From positions 1 to 18,592 of the forward strand of contig CAKSJF010000047.1 of assembly GCA_934462945.1 (NCBI GenBank): a stretch of DNA of 18,592 nt. The letters are read 5' to 3'. Shown here piece by piece: positions 8,255-14,521 of the stretch (positions are counted from its first letter, which is position 1; each line of letters starts with the position of its first letter). The DNA comes from an uncultured Clostridia bacterium. Lineage in GTDB: Bacteria > Bacillota > Clostridia > UBA1381. A model generated the notes under the pieces. The model saw nothing but the letters and a program-made list of their open reading frames with translations, made no database searches and was not told the DNA's origin. The translations under genes and the position numbers were made by a program.

Positions 8255-9261
8255 CAGATTCCCAATTCTTCAAACGTATATTTTTTCAGATAATGCTGCT
8301 TTGCGTTTTCATAGGCAACATAGAGCATTTGTTCTTCCTCATCGAAAAAGGCATGCGGATAGAAAAAGCGTTCGTTGTCGTCGTCAATGCTTATAAGTTT
8401 TTTAAATGTTTTTCCGTCGGTGCTTTCTGCAAGCTGCAAATGCGTGCGTTCCTCCCATTTGGGAACGTTGTGGAAATTATTGATCATATAAATTTTGTTT
8501 TTGCGCTTTAGCAGTGTTACCTTGGAATTGGCATTCGGAATATCGGTGGTCTGGAGCGCGCTCCAGGTGCGTCCGTAGTCAAAGCTTTCAGACGACATTA
8601 AATATCCGCCTCCGCTCCGGCAATACATGATGATATGTCCGTTTTCCAGTTCGACTGCGTTTGGTTCCCAAAGGTCAGCATTTTCTGCCGCAAGATAGCC
8701 ATACTGCGACCAGGTTTTTCCGTTATCCGAGGAAATCACCGCACCGCAGCGGAATTGCAGCTTTTCCGATTCGTTCAGAACACCGTTTACCAAGAATCCC
8801 TTGCAGGCAGATGTGCTTTCCCAGTAGGCAGGGAAGAAGATGTCACCATTGGAAAAGCGGAAACCCTGCCGGAGAGAACAGCGTCCGATTCCGCCGGGAA
8901 TGCTTGCCGGAACAGTCCAGGTTTTTCCGCTGTCCGGGGTGTAGGAGAAAAATGTGTTTAAATCGAGATAACGCTGTGAATTTTCGCCTGCAATATAGGT
9001 GTATACCACTGCAAAGGGAGTTTCACAGTCGGTGAACAGCTCGGTACACCAGACGCCCCGGTCACGGTGGGAAAATAAGTTCTCCACCGGCGTCCAGGTT
9101 TTTCCCCGGTCATAACTTCTGGTAATTCCAACGTAATTTTCATTTCTCGGCTCGGTTTCTCCGCCGGTCAGGCTCAGGCAGACAATTGATCCGTCCTGCA
9201 TTTTCCGGATGACAGGTTCCCGTCCGAATTGTTCATATTCTGCAATCAGATATTTTTCCAT
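8254..9261 (-). CDS. Sialidase-superfamily (BNR/Asp-box) beta-propeller protein
   Basis: The 335-residue protein contains four Asp boxes: SYDRGKTW (49-56), TPDSGKTW (108-115), SSDNGKTW (177-184) and SFDYGRTW (226-233). These mark a six-bladed sialidase-type propeller. GREPVIRKMQDGS at the N-terminus resembles the FRIP region (Arg14), and WEPNAVELENGHIIMYCRS (Glu199, Arg215) resembles the catalytic Glu/Arg block. A glycosidase or related activity is therefore plausible, but the substrate is open. There is no signal peptide, so it probably acts inside the cell. An upstream in-frame ATG (9309) was rejected: the start at 9261 has AAAGGA nine bases before it and a promoter just beyond. It diverges from an AraC regulator. 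Confidence 0.75.
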   Translation of the reverse strand: MEKYLIAEYEQFGREPVIRKMQDGSIVCLSLTGGETEPRNENYVGITRSYDRGKTWTPVENLFSHRDRGVWCTELFTDCETPFAVVYTYIAGENSQRYLDLNTFFSYTPDSGKTWTVPASIPGGIGRCSLRQGFRFSNGDIFFPAYWESTSACKGFLVNGVLNESEKLQFRCGAVISSDNGKTWSQYGYLAAENADLWEPNAVELENGHIIMYCRSGGGYLMSSESFDYGRTWSALQTTDIPNANSKVTLLKRKNKIYMINNFHNVPKWEERTHLQLAESTDGKTFKKLISIDDDNERFFYPHAFFDEEEQMLYVAYENAKQHYLKKYTFEELGI

Positions 9262-9288
9262 CCTATCAGATCCTTTCTTTTTTTTCAC

Positions 9289-9317
9289 AGTATAGCATAG
9301 AATCATCATATTTTCTC
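9289..9317 (-). promoter_or_regulatory. Promoter of the sialidase-like gene (extended -10, weak -35)
   Basis: On the minus strand TATGC-TATACT (9299-9289) forms an extended -10 box, 28 bases before the ATG at 9261. At 17-base spacing the -35 position reads GAGAAA, a poor match, which suggests dependence on an activator, presumably the divergent AraC protein. An A8 tract separates the -10 region from the ribosome site. The same TATG[C/G]TA plus A-tract design recurs at 11087 and 13458. Confidence 0.6.
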
Positions 9318-9338
9318 ACGATTATTTATTCAAATATG
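9307..9338. promoter_or_regulatory. Inverted repeat, possible operator of the sialidase/AraC-1 divergent promoters
   Basis: CATATTT (9307-9313) and AAATATG (9332-9338) are exact reverse complements separated by 18 bases. The left arm covers the weak -35 box of the sialidase-like promoter. The position suits a regulator-binding site. The sequence is very A/T rich, so chance occurrence is possible. Confidence 0.3.
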
Positions 9339-9367
9339 CTTGTTTTTTAAGATTTTATATAAAAATA

Positions 9368-9396
9368 TTGAAAATCAGGCATTCATATGATAAAAT
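9368..9396 (+). promoter_or_regulatory. Promoter of AraC-1
   Basis: TTGAAA (9368-9373) and TAAAAT (9391-9396) are 17 bases apart, and the ATG at 9418 lies 21 bases further on. This is a better match to consensus than the divergent enzyme promoter, as expected for a regulator expressed at a steady basal level. Confidence 0.65.
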
Positions 9397-9417
9397 GCAG
9401 ATAAGGAAGTGAGTTTG

Positions 9418-10248
9418 ATGTATGCAGATTTCAGAATGCTGAGAGCAGAGGATGCCATTCAAAATTCTTATAACGTCAGCGCTGAGAAGTATAGAATCCC
9501 GGAGGGGGGAGGAGGACTGCATTGGCATGACTATTTTACACTCGATCTGATTTTGGACGGCAGAGGTATTCACTATATTAACGGTCAGCAGGAGGAGCTT
9601 TTGCCGGGGATGGTTCAATTAATTTATCCGACTGATATTCATACCATTGCACCGGAGGAGGACATGCGTTTGATTTCCATTCGGTTTACAGAACATGCCC
9701 TGTCAGAGCAGCTGTTTAATTTGATTTATGGAAAGGAAATCCGAAAGCTTTATCCTAAAGCAGCCGTTTTCAACCGGATTCATGCATGCGCTGAAGCCAT
9801 GATAGAAGAATTGGATGCGCCGGAGAATCCTTTTTGTAAAGAGTTAGTCAGTCTGCATTTCCAGGAAATCATTTTGCTTGTGGCAAGGGAGGGGGGCGCA
9901 CAGGAGAAAAGAGAAAAAAGTGCGGCTGAAAAAATCCTTTTGTATCTGAATGAGCATTTCCGGGAAAACCTGTCTTTGGAGCAGGCTGCGGCATACACAA
10001 ATTATTCCGCGCCCTATTTTTCCGCATTTTTTAAAAAAGAAGTGGGAAAAACCTATTCCCAATACCTGATGGAACGAAAAATTGAATACGCGTGTACGCT
10101 TTTAAAAAATACTGATTATAGCGTGACGGAGGTTTGTTTTGCGTCTGGATTCGGTTCGATCTCTCATTTTAATGCATGCTTCAAATCCAAAACCGGCATG
10201 TCTCCCATGCGATACCGGCATCAATATTCCGCTACAACTTCAATTTAG
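9418..10248 (+). CDS. AraC-family transcriptional regulator (AraC-1)
   Basis: The 276-residue protein has an N-terminal cupin-type sensor domain (LHWHDYFTLDLILDGRGIHYINGQQEELLPGMVQLIYPTDIHTI) and a C-terminal AraC DNA-binding domain with two helix-turn-helix units. These are LSLEQAAAYTNYSAPYFSAFFKKEVGKTYSQYL and YSVTEVCFASGFGSISHFNACFKSKTGMSPMRYR, the usual AraC signature. It presumably senses a sugar-like ligand and controls the divergent sialidase-like gene. The ATG at 9418 is preferred over the in-frame GTG (9409) and TTG (9415) because the AAGGAAG ribosome site overlaps or abuts those. The 3' end overlaps that of the convergent AraC-2 gene by 17 bases. Confidence 0.88.
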   Translation: MYADFRMLRAEDAIQNSYNVSAEKYRIPEGGGGLHWHDYFTLDLILDGRGIHYINGQQEELLPGMVQLIYPTDIHTIAPEEDMRLISIRFTEHALSEQLFNLIYGKEIRKLYPKAAVFNRIHACAEAMIEELDAPENPFCKELVSLHFQEIILLVAREGGAQEKREKSAAEKILLYLNEHFRENLSLEQAAAYTNYSAPYFSAFFKKEVGKTYSQYLMERKIEYACTLLKNTDYSVTEVCFASGFGSISHFNACFKSKTGMSPMRYRHQYSATTSI

Positions 10249-11020
10249 CTTGTATCTCTTTTCGGTATTCCCGCGGAGATTTCCCGGTAAAGGCGCGAAA
10301 TGTGCGTCTAAAATAGGAGGAGGAATGAAATCCAAGCTTTTCACTAATTTCCTCCATTGAAAAATCAGTTGTAAGCAGCATCTTTTCTGCATTTTGAATG
10401 CAGACGTAGTTTTTGTATGTAATTGGCGTCATGCCGGTTTCCTGCCTGAAAACTGTAAAAAATCTTGACGGAGAGAGGTTTGCAGTTTCTGCAAGCTCTT
10501 TGATTGAAAGATCGTTTTGGTAGCAGAAGGTGATGCGTTCTATTGCTTTCTGAATAGAGGTGTTGAGCGGCTTTTGGGGTCTTTGTTGAATCTTAGGGTA
10601 CACCTCAGAAATTACATGAAAAAATATACTAAGAAGTTGAAACGTTTTGTCATTTTCTCCGAACAGGCGATAAGCAGTCTCAAATTCTTTTTTGAGAGAT
10701 TCTAAGCCTGCTATTTTCTGAATGGCAATGTTGCCGCGAAAACCTCTGTTTAAAATAAAATGAAAGGAAATATAGCATATATCAGGAGATCCAGTCCAAT
10801 GAGATATATAGGTTGCCGCTGTTGGAACAAGGATCATGTCTCCGGGAAATACCTCAATGCTTTCTCCGTTTTGCTCCTGGAAAGTCCCGCTGCCCGCCAG
10901 AATCATTCCAATGCTCCAAAAAGGACGCGGCACGTCTAAAAAATCCGCAGTATCCGTATACTTTACCTCTGTTTTACTCATCTTAAAAAACTGTAGCTTT
11001 GTATTTTCTATTTGATTCAT
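10232..11020 (-). CDS. AraC-family transcriptional regulator (AraC-2)
   Basis: A 262-residue AraC protein. The N-terminal sensor domain includes MILAGSGTFQEQNGESIEVFPGDMILVPTAATYISHWTGSPDICYISFHF. The C-terminal domain has two helix-turn-helix units: LSIKELAETANLSPSRFFTVFRQETGMTPITYKN and FSMEEISEKLGFHSSSYFRRTFRAFTGKSPREYRK. It resembles AraC-3 along its length; GMTPITYK matches GVTPITYK, and HSSSYFRRTF matches CSSNYFRRIF. The two are probably paralogues, and AraC-1 is more distant. The ATG at 11020 follows GAGGGA. It diverges from the SDR gene through overlapping promoters, so the SDR operon is its likely target and autoregulation is likely. Confidence 0.88.
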   Translation of the reverse strand: MNQIENTKLQFFKMSKTEVKYTDTADFLDVPRPFWSIGMILAGSGTFQEQNGESIEVFPGDMILVPTAATYISHWTGSPDICYISFHFILNRGFRGNIAIQKIAGLESLKKEFETAYRLFGENDKTFQLLSIFFHVISEVYPKIQQRPQKPLNTSIQKAIERITFCYQNDLSIKELAETANLSPSRFFTVFRQETGMTPITYKNYVCIQNAEKMLLTTDFSMEEISEKLGFHSSSYFRRTFRAFTGKSPREYRKEIQAKLKL

Positions 11021-11036
11021 AAAAGTCCCTCACAGT

Positions 11037-11060
11037 AGTATTGTTCCGATATTCAGTATT
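11037..11060. promoter_or_regulatory. Direct repeat AGTATT x2, candidate AraC-2 half-sites
   Basis: AGTATT occurs at 11037-11042 and again at 11055-11060, 18 bases apart start to start. Both lie upstream of the SDR promoter at roughly -65 and -47 relative to its expected start. AraC proteins commonly bind direct repeats about two helical turns apart just upstream of, or overlapping, the -35 box. The motif is short, so this is suggestive only. Confidence 0.3.
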
Positions 11061-11086
11061 ATAATCTATTTTATTCCGGCTGTCAA
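11058..11086 (-). promoter_or_regulatory. Consensus promoter of AraC-2
   Basis: Read on the minus strand, TTGACA (11086-11081) and TATAAT (11063-11058) are perfect consensus boxes with a 17-base spacer, 38 bases from the ATG at 11020. The -35 box lies within the spacer of the divergent SDR promoter, so the two promoters cannot easily be occupied together. Confidence 0.85.
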
Positions 11087-11097
11087 TATGCTACAAT
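11069..11097 (+). promoter_or_regulatory. Promoter of the SDR/dehydroquinase-like operon (extended -10, weak -35)
   Basis: TATGC-TACAAT (11087-11097) is an extended -10 box. The -35 position at 17-base spacing is TTTTAT (11069-11074), a poor match. GAAAAAAAA follows, then the ribosome site. This is the same design as the sialidase-like and MDR promoters. It probably needs activation by AraC-2. Confidence 0.65.
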
Positions 11098-11124
11098 GAA
11101 AAAAAACAGGAAAGGATGATTTTT

Positions 11125-11889
11125 ATGGACTTTCGAGGAAAAACAGCAATTGTAACCGGTGCAGCATCCGGAATGGGGCTGGTATTCTCTGAAAATTTTG
11201 CATCGCTCGGAGGAAATGTTCTGATGTGCGATGTAAACCGGGAGGTTTTGGAGAGGGAGGCAGAAAGAATTAATTCCAAAAATTCCGGAAAAGCGGAGGC
11301 TTGTCTCTGTGATGTACGGGATTATAGTGCCGTTTGTGCTGCGCGGGATCAGGCGGTTGCAAGCTTTGGGACAATTGACATTCTTACCAATTTTGCCGGT
11401 GGAACAGCAACACGGGTACTTAAGATGGGGAATGACGGAAGCCGCGAGTTTCCGGATATTCCGATTGAGGTGTTTGATTGGGGAATTGATGTCAATCTGA
11501 AAGGACAGTTCTATTTTGCACATGCCTGCATGAAGCAGATGAGAGAACAGGAGAGCGGCCTGATTGTAAACATTGGATCAATCACCGGAAAAGAGGGCGA
11601 CCCGTATGGAATGGACTACCCGACCGCAAAAAGCGGTGTGATGTACGGACTCACAAAATCTCTTGCAAATTATGGTTCAAAATATCATGTGCGGTGCGTT
11701 TGTGTGTCCCCCGGACCGGTTTTAACCAGACCGCAGATGGCAAATATGAAAACGCTTTTAGGAAGAGCCGCCAAGCCGCAGGAGATTGTTGATTTGATTC
11801 TGTTTCTCGCGTCTGATAAAGGGCAATTTATCAACGGTGAAAATATCATGATTGACGGCGGAAGAAATGCAATGCAGAGGTGTAATTAA
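11125..11889 (+). CDS. Short-chain dehydrogenase/reductase (classical SDR)
   Basis: A 254-residue NAD(P)-dependent oxidoreductase that should interconvert an alcohol and a ketone. The classical SDR motifs are present: TGAASGMG for cofactor binding (11-18), a variant N-F-A-G at the NNAG position, catalytic Ser152 in NIGSITG, and Tyr165/Lys169 in YPTAK. The C-terminal LASDKGQFINGENIMIDGG is typical. CDVNRE after the second strand, with an acidic residue at its end, suggests NAD(H) preference. The ATG at 11125 is preferred to the one at 11116, which touches the ribosome site GGAAAGGA. Its stop is immediately followed by the next ATG, so it forms an operon with the dehydroquinase-like gene. The substrate is unknown, probably a polyol or cyclitol. 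Confidence 0.88.
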   Translation: MDFRGKTAIVTGAASGMGLVFSENFASLGGNVLMCDVNREVLEREAERINSKNSGKAEACLCDVRDYSAVCAARDQAVASFGTIDILTNFAGGTATRVLKMGNDGSREFPDIPIEVFDWGIDVNLKGQFYFAHACMKQMREQESGLIVNIGSITGKEGDPYGMDYPTAKSGVMYGLTKSLANYGSKYHVRCVCVSPGPVLTRPQMANMKTLLGRAAKPQEIVDLILFLASDKGQFINGENIMIDGGRNAMQRCN

Positions 11890-12636
11890 ATGGAATTTTT
11901 ACAAAATCGAAAACCGGTTGTAACCGTGATGGTTCAATCAAAAACAGTGGAAAATGCAGTTAATATGATCCGGAATGCAGTCTATGAGGGTGCGGATGCG
12001 TTTGGACTCCAGATTTGTCAGCTTGCAGCAGAGGAGAGAAAAAAGATCGGCGAAATTTACGCAGCAGCTGACGGCAGACCGTTTTACATCACGAATTACC
12101 GGTATGGCTATAATACCGGCATATCGGACGAGGAATGTATGAACGGTCTTTTGGAGGGACTCCGTATGGGAGGTACGCTTGGTGATATCATGGGGGATAC
12201 CTTTGATAAGTGTTCAAATGAACTGACAAGAAAACCGACAGCGGTTGACCGGCAGAAAAAACTGATTGATGAAATTCACAGCATGGGCAAGGAGGTTTTA
12301 ATGTCCTCTCATTTGTATCGGTTTGCAAATGCGGAGGAGGTGCTCGAAATTGCATATGAGCAGCAAAAACGGGGAGCGGATATTGCGAAAATCGTCACCT
12401 CTGCGGACTGTGAGGAGGAAGAAATGGAAAACATCCGGATCACAAGTCTTTTGAAAAAGGAGCTGAGGATACCGTTCCTGTTTTTGTCCGGCGGAACACA
12501 CTGCAAAATTCACCGCCTTGTTTCCCCAATGCTTGGGAGCTGTATGTCGCTTTGCGTTTGGCAATATGATGAGCTTGCAACGAAAAATCAACCGCCCCTG
12601 CATTTTGTGCGCTACATCACAGATCATATGGATTAA
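11890..12636 (+). CDS. Divergent type I 3-dehydroquinate dehydratase-like protein (TIM-barrel, class I aldolase fold)
   Basis: This 248-residue protein follows type I dehydroquinase (AroD). The Schiff-base lysine is Lys167 in ADIAKIVTSAD and the catalytic histidine is His141 in MSSHLY, close to the AroD positions (170 and 143). SGGTHCKIHRLVSPMLGS and the closing NQPP resemble the AroD phosphate-loop-like and SAPGQ segments. However, the N-terminal E-x-R substrate motif after G-A-D is replaced (Gly39, Gln41), and the F-x-R-x-x-x-EGG block is not recognisable. It is probably a dehydratase or aldolase acting on a related keto compound rather than a shikimate-pathway enzyme. The ATG directly follows the SDR stop codon. 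Confidence 0.68.
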   Translation: MEFLQNRKPVVTVMVQSKTVENAVNMIRNAVYEGADAFGLQICQLAAEERKKIGEIYAAADGRPFYITNYRYGYNTGISDEECMNGLLEGLRMGGTLGDIMGDTFDKCSNELTRKPTAVDRQKKLIDEIHSMGKEVLMSSHLYRFANAEEVLEIAYEQQKRGADIAKIVTSADCEEEEMENIRITSLLKKELRIPFLFLSGGTHCKIHRLVSPMLGSCMSLCVWQYDELATKNQPPLHFVRYITDHMD

Positions 12637-12661
12637 AAAATCCTGTCGCTATCGATTTTTT
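12635..12661. terminator. Weak bidirectional terminator-like hairpin
   Basis: AAAAAATC (12635-12642) and GATTTTTT (12654-12661) are exact reverse complements with an 11-base loop, placed between the converging 3' ends of the dehydroquinase-like gene and AraC-3. The stem is almost all A/T, so it would be weak. It overlaps the last codons of AraC-3. Confidence 0.3.
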
Positions 12662-13389
12662 CGCACTTCTTTGGGTGTTTTCTGCGTGATGTTAAAAAAT
12701 ATTCTGCGAAAATAATTGGAGGAGCAAAATCCGGTTTTTGCGCTGATTTCCTCGATTGTCAGGTCGGTATGGGTGAGTAAATCAAGTGCATGCTGAATCA
12801 TGATATTGTGCTTATAAGTAATAGGAGTAACCCCGGTTGCCGCTTTAAAAAGCTTAAAAAATCCGGAACTGCTGGAATGGCAAAGCCGGGAAAGCTCGTC
12901 AATGGAGACAGATTTATCAAAATGCTCCTCCAGATAGTCGATTGCAGGCTGAACTGCGGGGGATGCCACTGTTTTTTCCATGCGTGCATACAGGTCTGAA
13001 AGCATGCAGTATAGCGCGGAAACTGAAAGGTACAGATCACTTTGGTATGTCTTATAGATTTGGTCCGGAAGTGCAGCAGGATAGTTTTTTACGATCTGAA
13101 ACCGATAATCGAAATAGCTGTATGGAGCGAAAAAGGAATATTCAATTGAATAAAATTCAATCTCCGGCGAGCCTGACCAGATTGAATAGTATTTTGTTCC
13201 CTTGGCGATATAAATTAAATCTCCCTCTTGGGCATAGAATTTCTTCCCTTGGTACAGAAATTGCGCACTGCCCTTTTTCAGATAACCGATCACAGGATGC
13301 TCATAAAACAGAACTGATCCGAACGTGTAGGTATGCTGAAATTGAAGCCGGGTAATTTCAAAGCTGGAAATCAGAGTATTTTTGTGCAT
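12649..13389 (-). CDS. AraC-family transcriptional regulator (AraC-3)
   Basis: A 246-residue AraC regulator. The cupin-like sensor segment is HPVIGYLKKGSAQFLYQGKKFYAQEGDLIYIAKGTKYYSIWSGSPEIEFYSIEYSF. The DNA-binding domain has two helix-turn-helix units: VSIDELSRLCHSSSSGFFKLFKAATGVTPITYKH and LTIEEISAKTGFCSSNYFRRIFFNITQKTPKEVRK. It looks like a paralogue of AraC-2. The ATG at 13389 follows TGAGG by about nine bases. It diverges from the MDR gene through overlapping promoters, so the MDR/Gfo-Idh/quinone oxidoreductase operon is its likely target. Confidence 0.88.
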   Translation of the reverse strand: MHKNTLISSFEITRLQFQHTYTFGSVLFYEHPVIGYLKKGSAQFLYQGKKFYAQEGDLIYIAKGTKYYSIWSGSPEIEFYSIEYSFFAPYSYFDYRFQIVKNYPAALPDQIYKTYQSDLYLSVSALYCMLSDLYARMEKTVASPAVQPAIDYLEEHFDKSVSIDELSRLCHSSSSGFFKLFKAATGVTPITYKHNIMIQHALDLLTHTDLTIEEISAKTGFCSSNYFRRIFFNITQKTPKEVRKNR

Positions 13390-13401
13390 AGAAAAACCTC
13401 A

Positions 13402-13428
13402 TTTTATAGGATTGTGGTGTTTTTATAG
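13402..13428. promoter_or_regulatory. Direct repeat TTTTATAG x2, candidate AraC-3 half-sites
   Basis: TTTTATAG occurs exactly at 13402-13409 and 13421-13428, 19 bases apart, upstream of the MDR promoter at about -70 and -50. This mirrors the repeat at 11037-11060 in the AraC-2 module. It lies in the leader of AraC-3, so binding there could also repress AraC-3. Confidence 0.38.
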
Positions 13429-13457
13429 AGTATAACATATTTTTTTTCTTGTGTCAA
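13429..13457 (-). promoter_or_regulatory. Consensus promoter of AraC-3
   Basis: On the minus strand TTGACA (13457-13452) and TATACT (13434-13429) are separated by 17 bases, 39 bases before the ATG at 13389. The sequence CATNNTANCATATTGACA around the -35 box is nearly the same as in the AraC-2 promoter. Confidence 0.85.
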
Positions 13458-13468
13458 TATGGTATGAT
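13440..13468 (+). promoter_or_regulatory. Promoter of the MDR/Gfo-Idh/quinone oxidoreductase operon
   Basis: TATGG-TATGAT (13458-13468) is an extended -10 box. The -35 position at 17-base spacing is TTTTTT, a poor match. GGTGAAAAAA and the ribosome site TGAGGTG follow. The -10 region overlaps the -35 box of the divergent AraC-3 promoter by design. Confidence 0.6.
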
Positions 13469-13496
13469 GGTGAAAAAATATGTGAGGTGTCAGAAA

Positions 13497-14516
13497 ATGA
13501 AAAATCCGCAGATTGTATTTACAAAGAAAAACACAGCAGAGCTTTTGGAGGCTGGAGATCGTGAGGTACGGGAAAACGAGGTTAAGGTGAGGACGGTGAT
13601 CAGCACGATCAGTCCAGGTACAGAACGGGCAAATATTACGGGCGATCCCAATATCAGCATTGCAGCAGGGGAGGATGTGAAATTTGGTTTTCCGCGGTTT
13701 GGCGGTTATAGCAGTGCCGGAATTGTGGAGGAGGTCGGAAAGCATGTGACTTCGGTGTGCCCGGGGGATCGGGTGGCGATGTTTGAGAGCTTTCATAAGC
13801 TATATAATATTTTGCCGGAGAGCAATGTTGTAAAAATTGAGGAGAACATTTCCTTTGAGGAGGCAGCAATTTGCCATATCGGTAATTTTCCATTGGCGGC
13901 AATCCGGAAAACGCGTCTTGAAATCGGAGAATCGGCAATGGTGATGGGTTTGGGAACGCTCGGACAGCTTGCAGCCGTTTATCTGAAAGCAGCCGGCGCA
14001 GCGCCGGTGATTGCCGTTGATCCGTTGAGAGAGCGCCGGGAAAAAGCGCTGCGATTCGGCGCAGATTATGCGCTTGATCCTACCGAGGAAGGATTCTGCG
14101 AAAGGGTCAGAGCATTATCCGGCGGCGGAATCAACGCGGCAATTGAGGTGACTGGCTTGGGTAAGGGACTTGAAGAGTGCCTTGACTGTATGCAAAAACT
14201 CGGACGGGTTGCGCTTTTGGGATGTACAAGAAATAAAAATTTCACCATTGACTATTACCGAAAGGTACATGGACCCGGTATCACGCTGATTGGTGCGCAT
14301 ACCGCTGCAAGACCGGAGCATGATTCCTATCCCGGACATTTCACACACCGTGATGACATCAAGGCACAGCTGAAGCTGATTGCATTAAAAAGAATCAATT
14401 TAAAAGAAATGATTGACGAAACACATTCGCCGGATGCATGTGCTGAAGTTTATAGCCGGCTGGTGCAGGATCAAAATTTTCCGACATTTGTGCAGTTTGA
14501 TTGGAGAAGGGTGTGA
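13497..14516 (+). CDS. Medium-chain dehydrogenase (MDR superfamily) lacking zinc ligands
   Basis: A 339-residue NAD(P)-dependent oxidoreductase of the SPGTER-type group often annotated as zinc-binding alcohol dehydrogenase. The Rossmann motif is GLGTLG, followed by AAVYLKAAGAAPVIAVDPLRERREKALRFGADYALD. The usual catalytic cysteine (C-G-T/S-D) is replaced by SPGTER (39-44), the G-H-E motif by G-Y-S-S, and the four-cysteine structural zinc loop is missing. It therefore probably works without zinc. The start at 13497 was chosen over 13449 because the promoter -10 box (13463-13468) lies after 13449 and TGAGGTG precedes 13497 by eight bases. The next gene is Gfo/Idh/MocA, the partner domain in known bi-domain oxidoreductases. 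Confidence 0.82.
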   Translation: MKNPQIVFTKKNTAELLEAGDREVRENEVKVRTVISTISPGTERANITGDPNISIAAGEDVKFGFPRFGGYSSAGIVEEVGKHVTSVCPGDRVAMFESFHKLYNILPESNVVKIEENISFEEAAICHIGNFPLAAIRKTRLEIGESAMVMGLGTLGQLAAVYLKAAGAAPVIAVDPLRERREKALRFGADYALDPTEEGFCERVRALSGGGINAAIEVTGLGKGLEECLDCMQKLGRVALLGCTRNKNFTIDYYRKVHGPGITLIGAHTAARPEHDSYPGHFTHRDDIKAQLKLIALKRINLKEMIDETHSPDACAEVYSRLVQDQNFPTFVQFDWRRV

Positions 14517-14521
14517 TAAGC

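Noticed and set aside
9262..9309. Upstream 16-codon extension of the sialidase-like protein (MMILCYTVKKKKGSDR)
   Set aside because: It covers the extended -10 promoter and the ribosome site of the start at 9261, and its residues do not resemble the family.
11890..12636. Shikimate-pathway aroD
   Set aside because: The catalytic His/Lys are present but the E-x-R and EGG substrate motifs are not, and no other aro genes are nearby.
13449..13496. Sixteen-codon N-terminal extension of the MDR protein
   Set aside because: The promoter -10 box at 13463-13468 lies inside it, so it would not be transcribed; a good ribosome site precedes 13497.
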